From positions 922,501-986,500 of the forward strand of contig NZ_CP104883.1 of NCBI RefSeq assembly GCF_025449335.1: a stretch of 64,000 bases of DNA, written 5' to 3'. The stretch's first letter is position 1. The number at the start of each line of letters is the position of its first letter. Shown piece after piece: positions 1 through 9,215 of the stretch. The DNA comes from Bartonella sp. HY328. Lineage in GTDB: Bacteria > Pseudomonadota > Alphaproteobacteria > Rhizobiales > Rhizobiaceae. A program made the position numbers and the translations under genes. Below the pieces are notes generated by a model that was given only the letters and a program-made list of their open reading frames with translations, was not told the DNA's origin and ran no database searches.

Positions 1-488
1 ATTTGATATGATGCGATTCATACAGGTATGTTCTTGGTTTTGACACAATTTTAACGCAAAATTTACTAAAGGTTTTTGCAAAAATACTTTACACTTATTA
101 ATAGCCATATTAGAGATGACGATAACTTCATTGCTGTTAATTTGCTTGAGATCAAGGAATGTAAAGTAAAAGCGATGTATATTAGGTCGTAAATTATGAG
201 ATTTAATCGCTCGTCAGAAATTATACTGCTAGTTAAAATTAATTAAGATTTTTGGCAATCAGTTTGGCTTCATCTGAGGAGCGTGATGTATTGGTATTAA
301 ATCTATGATGGAATAAATCTTCGGGTAGTATTATCGTCTTGCCGCATATTCACTTTAGATAAGAGTGTAAAGTGCAGAAGATATTTTATTTTAAATGTTT
401 TTGATGCAAAATGCCTTTAAGTTTTTGACAACTTATTAAGGCCGTCGTTACATTGAAGATTAAACATAAAAAATGAAAAGGAAACAAA
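1..488. other. AT-rich leader region upstream of lnt, no gene seen
   Basis: No open frame with a credible ribosome site is visible on either strand. In many Rhizobiales a CorC/HlyC-family gene sits directly upstream of lnt; none is recognisable here, so the gene before this window is either further left or the order has been changed. The only recognisable element is the promoter-like pair listed separately. Confidence 0.5.
425..453 (+). promoter_or_regulatory. Possible promoter of lnt
   Basis: A perfect -35 box TTGACA (425-430) is followed after 17 bases by TTACAT (448-453), a 4/6 match to the -10 consensus. It lies 36 bases before the lnt start codon. This is a sequence match only; AT-rich DNA gives chance hits. 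Confidence 0.35.
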
Positions 489-2066
489 ATGCTACGATGG
501 ATTGACGGGCTTAAGCATTTAACTGGTATAAGACGGCAATTGGTAGCTTTTTTCTTTGGTGCACTTATGGCTTTTGCACTAGCGCCATTTTATCTTTTCT
601 TCCTATGCTTTATAAGTTTTCCGATACTAATCTGGTTGATAGATGGTGTAGTTGAAAGCCAAAAAGGTTTTAAAAAATATGCTTTGGTTGCCTTAACCGG
701 ATGGAGCTTTGGTTTTGGCTACTTTGTTTTTGGGCTTTGGTGGCTTTCAAGTGCAATGTTTGTTGATCTTGCCACCTATTATTGGGCAATTCCATTTGCC
801 ATTTTTGGCTTACCAGCATTTCTCGCACTTTATTATGGTCTAGCAACTCTGTTTGCTACCCTTTTAAATTGGCGCTCCTATGGGCGGATTGTTACTTTAA
901 GTCTTACTTTTGGTGTCGTCGAATGGTTGCGAGGGGTGGCTTTCACCGGTTTCCCTTGGAACAGTATTGGTTATACAGCGATGCCTGACCTTTATTCTAT
1001 GCAAATTGCTTCGCTAATTTCGGTGTTAGGTGTTAATTTTTTAGCGGTTTTGGTTTATGCAACGCCTGCAGTTATTGCTGATAAAAAAGGGTTGAAATTG
1101 CCCTTCGCACTAGCAGCTTTGCTTATCTTTTTTGATCTTGGCTTTGGTGCTTATCGTTTGTCTTTTGCCCCAAGTGAGTATGCAAAAGGAAATGAGGTTG
1201 TTGTGCGTTTGGTGCAGCCATCCATTGATCAAAGCCAAAAGCAAGATATGGTTTTGGCGCGGCAAAGCTATGACCAATTGGTTGTTCTATCCACAGAAGA
1301 CAACCCTTTAACTACTAAAAATCCCGATATTATTATTTGGCCAGAAACTGCCTTGCCCTATTATTTAGATCATACGCCTGGTTTGGTTGAGGATATTGCC
1401 GCCTTATTGAGTGAGGGACAATTGCTGCTGACTGGAAGCGTCCGGCTAGTCTATAATGAAGATGGCAAACAAAGCTATTATAATTCGATGCAGGTAATTA
1501 ACCAAGAAGGCGAGATTATTGCTTTTGCCGATAAAGCGCATCTTGTGCCTTTTGGTGAATACATGCCGTTTGGTGAGTTTTTTAAGAAGTTTGGGCTAAC
1601 CGCAATCGCAGAGGCGGTTGGCGGCTATAGCGCCGCAAGTGAGCATAAAACTTTGACGCTTTTGGACAATTTGACGATTTTACCTCTCATTTGTTATGAG
1701 GCTATTTTTTCGAATGAAATGGATTATCGCGGGCCGCCGCCTAATGTTTTGCTTAATCTTACCAATGACGCTTGGTTTGGACAGACCCCTGGTCCTTGGC
1801 AGCATTTCCAACAGGCACGCTTGCGGGCAGTTGAACAAAATATGCCACTTTTAAGGGCAACCAACAATGGTATCACGGCAGTTATTGATCCATATGGAAG
1901 AATCATTAAGCAAATTGATCAAAATCGAGTGGCTTATCTTGATGCACCTATTCCAAGTTATAGGGCGCCAAATTGGCATAAGATTTCAAATGGTAAAGAA
2001 ATTTTATCTATAATTCTATTTTTATCAATCTTTAGTTGGTTTTTAAGGCGTTACCACCAGTGCTGA
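489..2066 (+). CDS. lnt: Apolipoprotein N-acyltransferase Lnt
   Basis: Inner-membrane enzyme that adds the third acyl chain to the N-terminal cysteine of lipoproteins, the last step of lipoprotein maturation. The 525-aa length fits the family. The N-terminal third is strongly hydrophobic with several membrane segments, followed by a periplasmic nitrilase-like domain from about residue 235. The catalytic triad is visible: Glu286 in WPETALPYY, Lys349 in ADKAHLVPFGEYMPF and Cys402 in LICYEAIF. A final membrane helix closes the protein. The start has AAGGA 6-10 bases upstream. The lipoprotein Pal at the other end of the window is an expected substrate. Confidence 0.97.
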   Translation: MLRWIDGLKHLTGIRRQLVAFFFGALMAFALAPFYLFFLCFISFPILIWLIDGVVESQKGFKKYALVALTGWSFGFGYFVFGLWWLSSAMFVDLATYYWAIPFAIFGLPAFLALYYGLATLFATLLNWRSYGRIVTLSLTFGVVEWLRGVAFTGFPWNSIGYTAMPDLYSMQIASLISVLGVNFLAVLVYATPAVIADKKGLKLPFALAALLIFFDLGFGAYRLSFAPSEYAKGNEVVVRLVQPSIDQSQKQDMVLARQSYDQLVVLSTEDNPLTTKNPDIIIWPETALPYYLDHTPGLVEDIAALLSEGQLLLTGSVRLVYNEDGKQSYYNSMQVINQEGEIIAFADKAHLVPFGEYMPFGEFFKKFGLTAIAEAVGGYSAASEHKTLTLLDNLTILPLICYEAIFSNEMDYRGPPPNVLLNLTNDAWFGQTPGPWQHFQQARLRAVEQNMPLLRATNNGITAVIDPYGRIIKQIDQNRVAYLDAPIPSYRAPNWHKISNGKEILSIILFLSIFSWFLRRYHQC

Positions 2067-2112
2067 TCAATTGACATTGGATCATTATTATTATGTTATG
2101 AAAGCATTGTGG

Positions 2113-2139
2113 CAGATGTTTTTCTAATAAAGACATCTG
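2113..2139. other. Small hairpin between lnt and the PraR-like gene
   Basis: CAGATGT (2113-2119) is inverted at ACATCTG (2133-2139) with a 13-base loop. No T-run follows, so it is not a typical terminator. It could attenuate or stabilise a shared lnt-regulator transcript. Confidence 0.3.
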
Positions 2140-2204
2140 ATAGGGGTATCTATTATTATTAATTTAAATTGGCCGGGAAACGCGCTGAAAAAGCGAAAAG
2201 CATA

Positions 2205-2624
2205 ATGACAGTAAAGAAAAAACAACCAGATCCGATTGATGTATATGTGGGAAGCCGCATCCGTTTGCGTCGTAATTCTATTGGGCTTAGTCAAGAAAAG
2301 CTAGGTGAACAACTTGGAATTACTTTTCAGCAAGTACAAAAATATGAGAAGGGTACCAATAGGGTTGGTGCAAGTCGCCTGCAAGCAATTGCAGAGACCT
2401 TGGAAGTGCCGGTATCCTTCTTTTTTGAAGACGTATCCAATAATGAGCTTGACGAGGGTTTTGCCGAAACAGAAGCTAATCCCTTGGAAATAGTTTCAAG
2501 TGGCGAAGGATTACAGTTGATCCGTGCCTTTACCAATATTAAGGATCCGCAGGTGCGCCGAAAGATTATTGACCTTGCTAAAGCTTTATCACAAGATGAT
2601 CAAGTTGAGGAAAGTAAGGTTTAA
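2205..2624 (+). CDS. PraR-like XRE-family transcriptional regulator
   Basis: Small DNA-binding protein of 139 aa. Residues about 12-70 form a Cro/CI helix-turn-helix: GSRIRLRR, SQEKLGEQLGITFQQVQKYE, KGTNRVGASRLQAIA, then VPVSFFFED. This is the signature of the single-HTH regulator found after lnt in many Rhizobiales (PraR in Rhizobium and Azorhizobium, linked there to quorum sensing and biofilm control). The reading frame extends upstream to a TTG at 2169, but the ATG at 2205 gives the usual N-terminus (MTVKKKQPDPIDVYVG). In relatives metK follows; here more than 700 bases of gene-free DNA follow. Confidence 0.85.
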   Translation: MTVKKKQPDPIDVYVGSRIRLRRNSIGLSQEKLGEQLGITFQQVQKYEKGTNRVGASRLQAIAETLEVPVSFFFEDVSNNELDEGFAETEANPLEIVSSGEGLQLIRAFTNIKDPQVRRKIIDLAKALSQDDQVEESKV

Positions 2625-3273
2625 TAGTTTAATTATATGGGATGGTTTTACTCCTTTAAAAACGATCCTACATTATGATTAATTTTATATTTACTATGTT
2701 TAAAAAAGTCGGAATACTAATTTATATATTAGAATGTTATCGTTTAATTTTATTGTTTAATTTAAATATATTGAAGTGCGTAATATATCATGCTCATTTG
2801 TACTTCGAGTATAGTGATGTCTTAGTTAGGCGCCACTATATTTAAAAATTCTTGCTTTTACGCCTTGTCCATATGTTGAATCCTAATCAATTTTTCTGGC
2901 AATGTTATAATATGTGAATGCTTGGCTTTTGTATTAATAGACTTGAAATGGGGCAGCATCAATTAATTAAAAGAAATAAGCTCATTAAACGGCAAAAATA
3001 TAAGATTTTAACAAGGGCGGAAAAAAACGAAAACTGGCTGCTATACTGAAGTGAAATTAATGACGTTGCGGGTTACAGCTGTTTTGTACCCTTTTAGAAT
3101 ATGTTAAATTTTGCCGATAACTTTGTTGAAGAGCCTTAAAAAGATTCATAGCTCTCAGCAGCTGTTCTCACAAACATAACCTCATACCATTTTGTTCAAG
3201 TTAGTCAATTCTGTCTCTACGTCTAAACATCGGGTAGATACATTATATAATTATAATGCTAACGGAATTTTCA
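2625..3273. other. Gene-free AT-rich region
   Basis: About 650 bases with stop codons in all frames and no recognisable protein or RNA. It lies where metK is expected after lnt and the PraR-like gene, so it probably marks a rearrangement breakpoint. The right edge carries the terminator of the parvulin gene. Confidence 0.5.
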
Positions 3274-3315
3274 CAAAAAAAAGCGCATTTCAACTTTGGT
3301 AAGCTGAAATACGCT
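3274..3315 (-). terminator. Rho-independent terminator of the parvulin gene
   Basis: On the minus strand an 11-bp stem (3305-3315 with 3282-3292, one G-T wobble) is followed by a run of eight T residues. It starts 25 bases after the stop codon of the peptidyl-prolyl isomerase gene. Confidence 0.85.
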
Positions 3316-3339
3316 CCATATTTAATAGTCTAATTAGAC

Positions 3340-4278
3340 TTATTCTTCTTCTTCGCCATCAATCGCAATTTTTTCAACTGCGGTTTTCATGTAATCTGCA
3401 ACATCCTTATCAGGATAGGTCACTGGAAAATCGCTAACGGTTTTCTTGACCAATTCATTATAATTTTTTTGCATTAACATATTTTCAATTTGCGGCTTTA
3501 CGTCAGCATATTTTGGTGGCTCTTTATCGCGAACATCTTCAACCTTGATAATGTGCCAACCAAATTGTGATTCAACAGGTGTCTTAGTATATTCGCCTGT
3601 TTTCAGCGCAAAAGCAGCGTCCTCAAATGGCTTTACCATTTGTCCCTTGACGAAATAACCAAGATCGCCACCATTCGAACCAGATGCGTCGGTTGAAGTT
3701 TCCTTTGCAATTTTTTCAAAGTCTTCACCCGCTTCTAAACGCTTAATAATCTTCTTGGCATCGGCTTCATTATCAACAAGAATATGGCGTGCATGCACTT
3801 CAACTTCCTTAGGCATGCTTGCTATTTCTTTTTCGTAAAAAGCCTTAATTTCTTCTTCTTTTACAGATTGTTTTAGCTTCTCGCTAACATAAGCCTGCTG
3901 CAAACCACTTTCGCGAACCAATTCGGCACGCATTTTGAAAGCTGGATCTTGGTCAAGCTTTTCTTTGATAGCGGCAGTCGAAAATGCTTTTAATGAAACG
4001 TAAACTTCTAAAGCGCGCAGACGACGCTGTGCCAAAGTCTCAGGGGTACCAGGAGAAATAACATTGGTCCAAGCATCTAGTTCCTTGGTTGTAAGATTCT
4101 TACCATCAACCACAGCAATAACTTGGTCTGGGCCAAAGGTTTTAGTCTCTGCCTTGCTAACCTCAGTAGCTTCTGGCTGGGGCATTGCAGGGCTTTCGGT
4201 TTCCTGCGCTACTGCCACCAAACTGCTTGCTAAAATAAAGGTAGACGCCACAAGCACGGCTTTCAATTTCGACTTCAT
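3340..4278 (-). CDS. Exported parvulin-type peptidyl-prolyl cis-trans isomerase
   Basis: Periplasmic foldase of the SurA/PpiC/PEB4 type, 312 aa. The N-terminus MKSKLKAVLVASTFILASSL, ending near AVAQ, is a Sec signal peptide. A helical chaperone-like region follows (about 45-155). The PpiC rotamase domain spans about 158-255, with VHARHILV, SNGGDLGYF, FEDAAFAL and SQFGWHIIKVED. The acidic tail ends in EEEE. The start was set by a strong AAGGAG seven bases before the ATG at 4278; a longer frame to 4338 lacks a ribosome site. It stands alone with its own terminator. Likely client set: outer-membrane proteins such as the autotransporter in this window (inference). Confidence 0.93.
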   Translation of the reverse strand: MKSKLKAVLVASTFILASSLVAVAQETESPAMPQPEATEVSKAETKTFGPDQVIAVVDGKNLTTKELDAWTNVISPGTPETLAQRRLRALEVYVSLKAFSTAAIKEKLDQDPAFKMRAELVRESGLQQAYVSEKLKQSVKEEEIKAFYEKEIASMPKEVEVHARHILVDNEADAKKIIKRLEAGEDFEKIAKETSTDASGSNGGDLGYFVKGQMVKPFEDAAFALKTGEYTKTPVESQFGWHIIKVEDVRDKEPPKYADVKPQIENMLMQKNYNELVKKTVSDFPVTYPDKDVADYMKTAVEKIAIDGEEEE

Positions 4279-4872
4279 GTAAAACTCCTTAGCAGGAAGA
4301 GGGCGACTTGCCCCCCTTGAATTAATATGGCTTATCATGGAAAAGTTGCAATTTTTAAACAGATCATTAAAATTAATAATAAAGATGGCTTTGTCTAAAA
4401 TCTTTAAATTTCATTTTTCTATTTCATTAAGCTTAGCAAAAACCTTATCTATAAAAGATAATAAGCTTGCAAAGCCAAGCAGCACAGCAATTTTTCATAA
4501 ATACCACGAAACGACTCTAGTTAGGATAAAGGCAAAATTTTGATTTGAAAAGCATTATAGTGCAAATTTTGTATTTTTACTTAAAGATTAAATATTATTA
4601 ATTTAATATGTAAGCGTTTAATATCAATATCTTATCTATTTGATATATCTTTTGACATCATGGGTGATGATTTTTTAATTTTAACGAAATGATGCGTGGA
4701 AATTATTATGATTATATTGGCGAAGATCCGTGAAAATATAGATATTTTCGGCGGCTCTTCGCCAATATAATTTGGGGGGTCTCACAAGATTCATCGCATT
4801 TCATTTCATTAAAATTGATAAGGACCAAATCTCGGCTTTGCTAACATCTCAATATTGCGACCATCAAAATCT
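4279..4872. other. Intergenic region with a long inverted repeat
   Basis: Between the parvulin and tsaE genes, both on the minus strand. No coding frame is convincing. The one striking structure is the 61-base inverted repeat at 4711-4771, listed separately. In relatives a MurU-type nucleotidyltransferase gene and addB/addA follow tsaE at this place; they are absent here. Confidence 0.5.
4711..4771. repeat. Long imperfect palindrome downstream of tsaE
   Basis: Arms of 16 bp (ATTATATTGGCGAAGA and its complement) plus an inner 8 bp GAAAATAT/ATATTTTC flank a short unpaired patch and a 2-base loop. It begins about 100 bases after the tsaE stop, where a terminator would be, but no T-run follows on either strand. 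The inner core resembles that of the hairpin at 34909-34944 after thiD. It may be a terminator, a transcript-stabilising stem or a palindromic element. Confidence 0.6.
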
Positions 4873-6360
4873 TTAGCGAATAATATTCACCATGCGTAGA
4901 AAATCCTTAAGCGGTGACAAAGCTGGATGCTTGAGATTCCGCAAGAGATAATCAGTCATGCGTGGTAAATGTTTTAAATAATGCGGCTTGCCATCCCGCT
5001 TATCAAGCCGGATAAACAGACCCAGCAATTTACATGCCCTTTGTGCGCCTAAAATCGCATAGGATTGACGAAATTGCTTTTCGTTAAATTGCTTATCAAG
5101 TACAGCGCGTTTTGCACAATAATGGCGGATTAGTGCTTCTTCAGTTGGTGTTGCAATGGTAATGCGTGCATCTTGGGCAAGAGACACCACATCATATGCA
5201 GTAGGTCCCATTTGGGCATCTTGAAAGTCGATAAGCCCAATGCGATCATTGCCTTCACGCTCGCTGAACCAAAGTATATTAGGTGAATGATAATCGCGCA
5301 TTACCAAGCTTTTAGGAGCTATCTCAAGTTCGTCGAACAAAACATCCCAAATCTGGTAATAATATTCGCGCATTTGGTCTATAGGCTCGATTTGTGAAAT
5401 GAATGGTAAATACCAGTCTAATAGTAAATTGGTTTCAATATGAAGCGCATCACGATCATAATTTGGAATTTCAATGCTCAAATCATCCCAAACCGCATGT
5501 TTGGGCCAATCAACTTCATGAAAATCAGCTAAAAATGCCGCTGCTGCTAGATAGCGCTCAATAATTGGTAGGCGGCGCTCGTCAATAATGCCATCTTGTC
5601 CTAAATATTCAAGTAGCAATAAGCCACTATCAAGATCGCCGGCGTAAATTTCTGGCGCGTTAAAATTATTTTCGCGAATAATACGATCAATGCCAACAAA
5701 TTGGTCGATGCTTTGTGCAAGGTGGGCTGCTTTGGCATAGCTCGCACCTGCTGTTTCTGCCATTTCCATTTGCGGTGCATCCATAAGCACCTCGCATTTA
5801 TTATCACCATAGGTAATAAGCTCATAGGCCCGCGCAGAAGCATCGCCTGCTAAAAAATGCCTTTTTGCATCATCACGATTATAACGAATTAAAAAATCAC
5901 GGATGACAGCGGTGCGCCGTAGGCGTAGGGAAGCTTCTTCATCCACTGAAATGATAACGCTTCGTCCATCATTTTCTTCAAAAATCTTTAGTGAAAATGT
6001 TGGCCGCGGTAAAAGTCCCTCCGCCTTATCTGGCCACTCCACAATCAGTACGCCATTATCAAGTGCTTGCTCAAGACCAAGTTCGTATATTTCTTCAGGG
6101 CTACCGATACGATAAAGATCAGCATGGGCCACAGGCAGACGCAGCTCATTATAGGTTTGCACAAGGGTAAAAGTAGGGCTTGGCACATCAAGGCGGTCAT
6201 CATCGGCAAGGGTTTGAATAATGCTGCGGGCAAGGGTTGATTTTCCCATGCCAAGATCACCTTCCAGAATTATAAGATCACCCTTTTTTAAAGTTAAGGC
6301 AAGATCCTCGCCAAAACGCTTTGTCGCATCTTCATTACTAAGGTGAAGTGTTAATTCCAT
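4873..6360 (-). CDS. tsaE: TsaE fused to an aminoglycoside-phosphotransferase-like kinase
   Basis: Bifunctional protein of 495 aa. Residues 1 to about 145 are TsaE, the ATPase that drives threonylcarbamoyl-adenosine (t6A37) tRNA modification with TsaB and TsaD; Walker A is GDLGMGKST (Lys40) and HADLYRIGSPEEI is typical. From about residue 155 comes an APH-fold kinase with VMRDYHSPNILWF and GLIDFQDAQMGPTAYDV, i.e. the catalytic Asp and metal-binding Asp. Such domains resemble AmgK, the N-acetylmuramate/glucosamine kinase of cell-wall recycling. The fusion is standard in Rhizobiales. It follows divL after 15 bases, so the two are probably one operon. The partner nucleotidyltransferase usually found downstream is missing. 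tsaD lies at 45.1 kb. Confidence 0.94.
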   Translation of the reverse strand: MELTLHLSNEDATKRFGEDLALTLKKGDLIILEGDLGMGKSTLARSIIQTLADDDRLDVPSPTFTLVQTYNELRLPVAHADLYRIGSPEEIYELGLEQALDNGVLIVEWPDKAEGLLPRPTFSLKIFEENDGRSVIISVDEEASLRLRRTAVIRDFLIRYNRDDAKRHFLAGDASARAYELITYGDNKCEVLMDAPQMEMAETAGASYAKAAHLAQSIDQFVGIDRIIRENNFNAPEIYAGDLDSGLLLLEYLGQDGIIDERRLPIIERYLAAAAFLADFHEVDWPKHAVWDDLSIEIPNYDRDALHIETNLLLDWYLPFISQIEPIDQMREYYYQIWDVLFDELEIAPKSLVMRDYHSPNILWFSEREGNDRIGLIDFQDAQMGPTAYDVVSLAQDARITIATPTEEALIRHYCAKRAVLDKQFNEKQFRQSYAILGAQRACKLLGLFIRLDKRDGKPHYLKHLPRMTDYLLRNLKHPALSPLKDFLRMVNIIR

Positions 6361-6375
6361 GGCAATCTAAACTTT

Positions 6376-8877
6376 CTATTCAGCAGCACTGGTTAAAGCC
6401 GGCATTTTGGTTGGAAACCGGCAGATGACAGTTGTGCCTTTATCAGAACCCGTGTCAATTTCAACTGTTCCATTATGCAGTTCTACAAAACTTTTTACAA
6501 TGGATAGCCCTAATCCAGCACCTGGTTTTGTACCATGATGAATATGGGTAGAAAAGCGCTTGAATACATTAACAACAATTTCTTCAGGAATGCCACCGCC
6601 ATCATCATGGACAACAAAAATAATATCATTTTCGTCGTTAAATGCGGCAAAACCAATGGTAGAATTTTGCGGTGCATAATTGGCCGCATTAGATAAAATA
6701 TTAAATAGGACTTGTCTAATGCGCGCACCATCGGCTTGAAAACTGACAAGGCCATTGGCAATTTGCAAATCAATCTGGATATTATTTTCAAGCAAGCGTT
6801 CTTCAACGCGGCTGGCGGCACTTTGCATCACTTCCAAAATATTAACGTCGCCAATATCCAATTCCATAATACCCGCATCAACGGTGGCAAGGTCTAGAAT
6901 ATCATTGACGATGTTTAAAAGCTCTACCGATTCTGAAGCAATATGGGATAGATAATCGTGTTGCCGCGCATCTAACTCCCCAAAGGCTGGGGTGCGTAAC
7001 AGATCGGTGAAGCCAATAATATTGGTAAGCGGCGTACGTAATTCATAAGAAACATGGCTTACAAATTCATTGCGTAATCGGTCGGCAATTTCTAATGCTT
7101 CGTTCTTTTCATGCAAGGCGCGGGCAATATTGATGCTATCCGTCACATCAACAAAGGTAAGCATGGTTTGACCAAGCGGTAGTGGTACCAAGGCATAATC
7201 GGCGACAGCACCATTTTTTAAATCAATCCGTCCTTTGCGTGAATCACGCTTATCAGCAAAATCGGTAATGGCAGCGGTAATGTCATTCCAATCCTCATCG
7301 ACTGCTTGAGGTGCTGCAAAAGCCTCAATCTTTGATATATGAGTGCCTTCAACGCATATTTCTACAGGTAATGCCCACATGGCTGCAAAGGCTGGGTTGG
7401 AAAGGCGCATAAGTCCATCAGAGCCAAAAACGGCGACGCCTTCATAAAGATTATCAAGGGTTTCCCCTTGAATGCGAATAAGTGAATTATAGCGTGCTTC
7501 AAGATTGAGCTTTTCGGTGAGGTCTTCATAAAGCCAAGTAACACCACCTTGAGGATGCGGATTGGCAATGACCCGCAATGTGCGTCCATCAGGTAGATTC
7601 CATATGGTCATTTTAGGCTCTAGTGAGCGATACGCCTCAAATAATTCTTCTTTCCATTGCCGCCAATGGGGTGTTTCATTTAAAATGCCGCGTTCACGCA
7701 AGCGGTCAAGCACGAGGGCATGGCTTGGTTGGCTTTCCAAAAAAGCAACATCAAGTGGCCAAAGGGCGCTAAAGGCTTGATTGAAAAATTCGAGCTTTTG
7801 ATCGGGGTTAAAAATTGCAACCGCCGTTGATAATTGGTCAAATGTTTCCGAATAACCTTGCACCACCCGCTTTAATTCATTGCGTAATGTTTCGCCTTCT
7901 GTTTGGTCATTTGCAATGCCTGCTTCGCCAATCTCGCTGGTAATTGCCGTCACATCAATGACCCGTCTTTCACCATTAATTGCGGTGGTAGTGCGGCCTT
8001 TAAATATTTCACCCTTGCGGTGATCACTTGCGATCTTTTCGCGAAATGCAGCGTTGAAAATTTCATGATCAGGGCCAGCTACACGAAAATAGGCGCGGTT
8101 TCCCCAATCAATGTCGCCATTTCTGTCTCTTATCCAGATAGGGTCAGTTACTTCATCGCCCAAAGCTTGCAAGGCGGAAAGTTTGGCTTCAAAATCATTA
8201 CAGCGATTTTTAAGATTTAAAAACTCGGTAGTGGTTTTAGTCATATCCCTAAAGCTAACCAGCAGTCTTGCGCCATTGGCATAACCGCAAACTTGTAGGG
8301 TGCTACCATGTTGGGTTGCTATCGGCATTTCAAAGGCTTCACCTTCAACCGCCAATAATGCAATATTGTTTTGGTATTCTTTAAAAGATTGTGCTGACAT
8401 CCAGCTTTGCCAATCTAAAAATCCTTTAGTGGTTGCCGGGACATCTTTAGCATCAGGCAGACGGCCAGCAATTTTAGCATTGTCCCCTTCAAGAATGACA
8501 AGGCATTGGCCGCTCAAATTCAAATAGCTTTCATAAGGGTTGAGTAAGGTACTTAAAAAATGCTTGCTATCTTTAAGGTTTATTTCAAGAGCCTTTTTCT
8601 CTTTCGCAATTTGGCGCAGCTTTAAAGCGATAACTCCAACAGTTAATAAAGCTCCACCCATGAGTGCAAGCTGTAGCACTGAGAATAGATCATCGCTTGG
8701 AAGAGGGGTAATTGCGGCAAAAGCAGGCACAGTGGCTGTACTAAGCATTGTTGTACCTATAAGGCTTTTTACCAATAACTGATGTAATGAACCAGTGTTA
8801 GATAAGGCTTTAAAAGCAAGTTTTAGAGCGGAGATTGGCTTAAAGCTCGTTAATTTGAAACGATTTTTTGGGAGCAT
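6376..8877 (-). CDS. divL: DivL-type PAS sensor kinase with Tyr in place of the phospho-His
   Basis: Cell-cycle regulator of the CckA-CtrA phosphorelay in Alphaproteobacteria. N-terminal hydrophobic segments are followed by several PAS-like regions and a kinase core. The dimerisation box reads HVSYELRTPLTNIIGF: the residue before ELRTP, normally the phosphorylated His, is Tyr (codon 7045-7047), which is the DivL hallmark. ATP-binding boxes NAANYAPQN, DDGGGIPEE and GAGLGLSIV are intact. About 833 aa from the ATG at 8877; a TTG at 8952 would add 25 residues but has a badly spaced ribosome site, so the start is uncertain. It sits between ahcY and tsaE, as in other Rhizobiales. Confidence 0.88.
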   Translation of the reverse strand: MLPKNRFKLTSFKPISALKLAFKALSNTGSLHQLLVKSLIGTTMLSTATVPAFAAITPLPSDDLFSVLQLALMGGALLTVGVIALKLRQIAKEKKALEINLKDSKHFLSTLLNPYESYLNLSGQCLVILEGDNAKIAGRLPDAKDVPATTKGFLDWQSWMSAQSFKEYQNNIALLAVEGEAFEMPIATQHGSTLQVCGYANGARLLVSFRDMTKTTTEFLNLKNRCNDFEAKLSALQALGDEVTDPIWIRDRNGDIDWGNRAYFRVAGPDHEIFNAAFREKIASDHRKGEIFKGRTTTAINGERRVIDVTAITSEIGEAGIANDQTEGETLRNELKRVVQGYSETFDQLSTAVAIFNPDQKLEFFNQAFSALWPLDVAFLESQPSHALVLDRLRERGILNETPHWRQWKEELFEAYRSLEPKMTIWNLPDGRTLRVIANPHPQGGVTWLYEDLTEKLNLEARYNSLIRIQGETLDNLYEGVAVFGSDGLMRLSNPAFAAMWALPVEICVEGTHISKIEAFAAPQAVDEDWNDITAAITDFADKRDSRKGRIDLKNGAVADYALVPLPLGQTMLTFVDVTDSINIARALHEKNEALEIADRLRNEFVSHVSYELRTPLTNIIGFTDLLRTPAFGELDARQHDYLSHIASESVELLNIVNDILDLATVDAGIMELDIGDVNILEVMQSAASRVEERLLENNIQIDLQIANGLVSFQADGARIRQVLFNILSNAANYAPQNSTIGFAAFNDENDIIFVVHDDGGGIPEEIVVNVFKRFSTHIHHGTKPGAGLGLSIVKSFVELHNGTVEIDTGSDKGTTVICRFPTKMPALTSAAE

Positions 8878-9152
8878 TGACTTGGTTTTTTGTTGCTTGC
8901 ATATTTCTTGCTTATATGGGGTCAAATAGGCCACTTTAATCAATTCCTGCAAGCTCCAAGGCTATTAGCGTTGTTACGCTATAGCAATTTTGTTTAAGGC
9001 GAGCTATTTTTGCTCTCATTTTCTATAAATAACGCGGCAAAGTATTTTTTCCAGAAATCAAGTATATCATTTGAAAAATGGTATAAACTTTTAGTCGAAT
9101 CATCATTATTTAATTTAGCACAGCCATATTGAATAAAGGAATGCTTGCCATT
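8878..9152. other. Intergenic region between ahcY and divL
   Basis: Holds the divL upstream region (minus strand) and, at its left end in ahcY direction, the ahcY terminator. No separate gene or RNA was recognised. Confidence 0.4.
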
Positions 9153-9188
9153 AAAAAATAAAGCCGAACAAGAAATATGTCCGGCTTT
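9153..9188 (-). terminator. Terminator of ahcY
   Basis: On the minus strand AAAGCCG pairs with CGGCTTT across a 15-base loop and is followed by ATTTTTT. It starts 28 bases after the ahcY stop codon. Confidence 0.8.
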
Positions 9189-9215
9189 ACAATGGCTTAT
9201 ATTATTAATAAAATG

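Noticed and set aside
2969..2989. 15-base string AAAGAAATAAGCTCA shared with about 34827-34841
   Set aside because: Single A-rich match with no similarity on either side; chance is likely in AT-rich spacers.
4337..4543. Plus-strand open frame of 68 codons opposite the parvulin upstream region
   Set aside because: Lys/Ile/Phe-rich product typical of random AT-rich DNA; no ribosome site.
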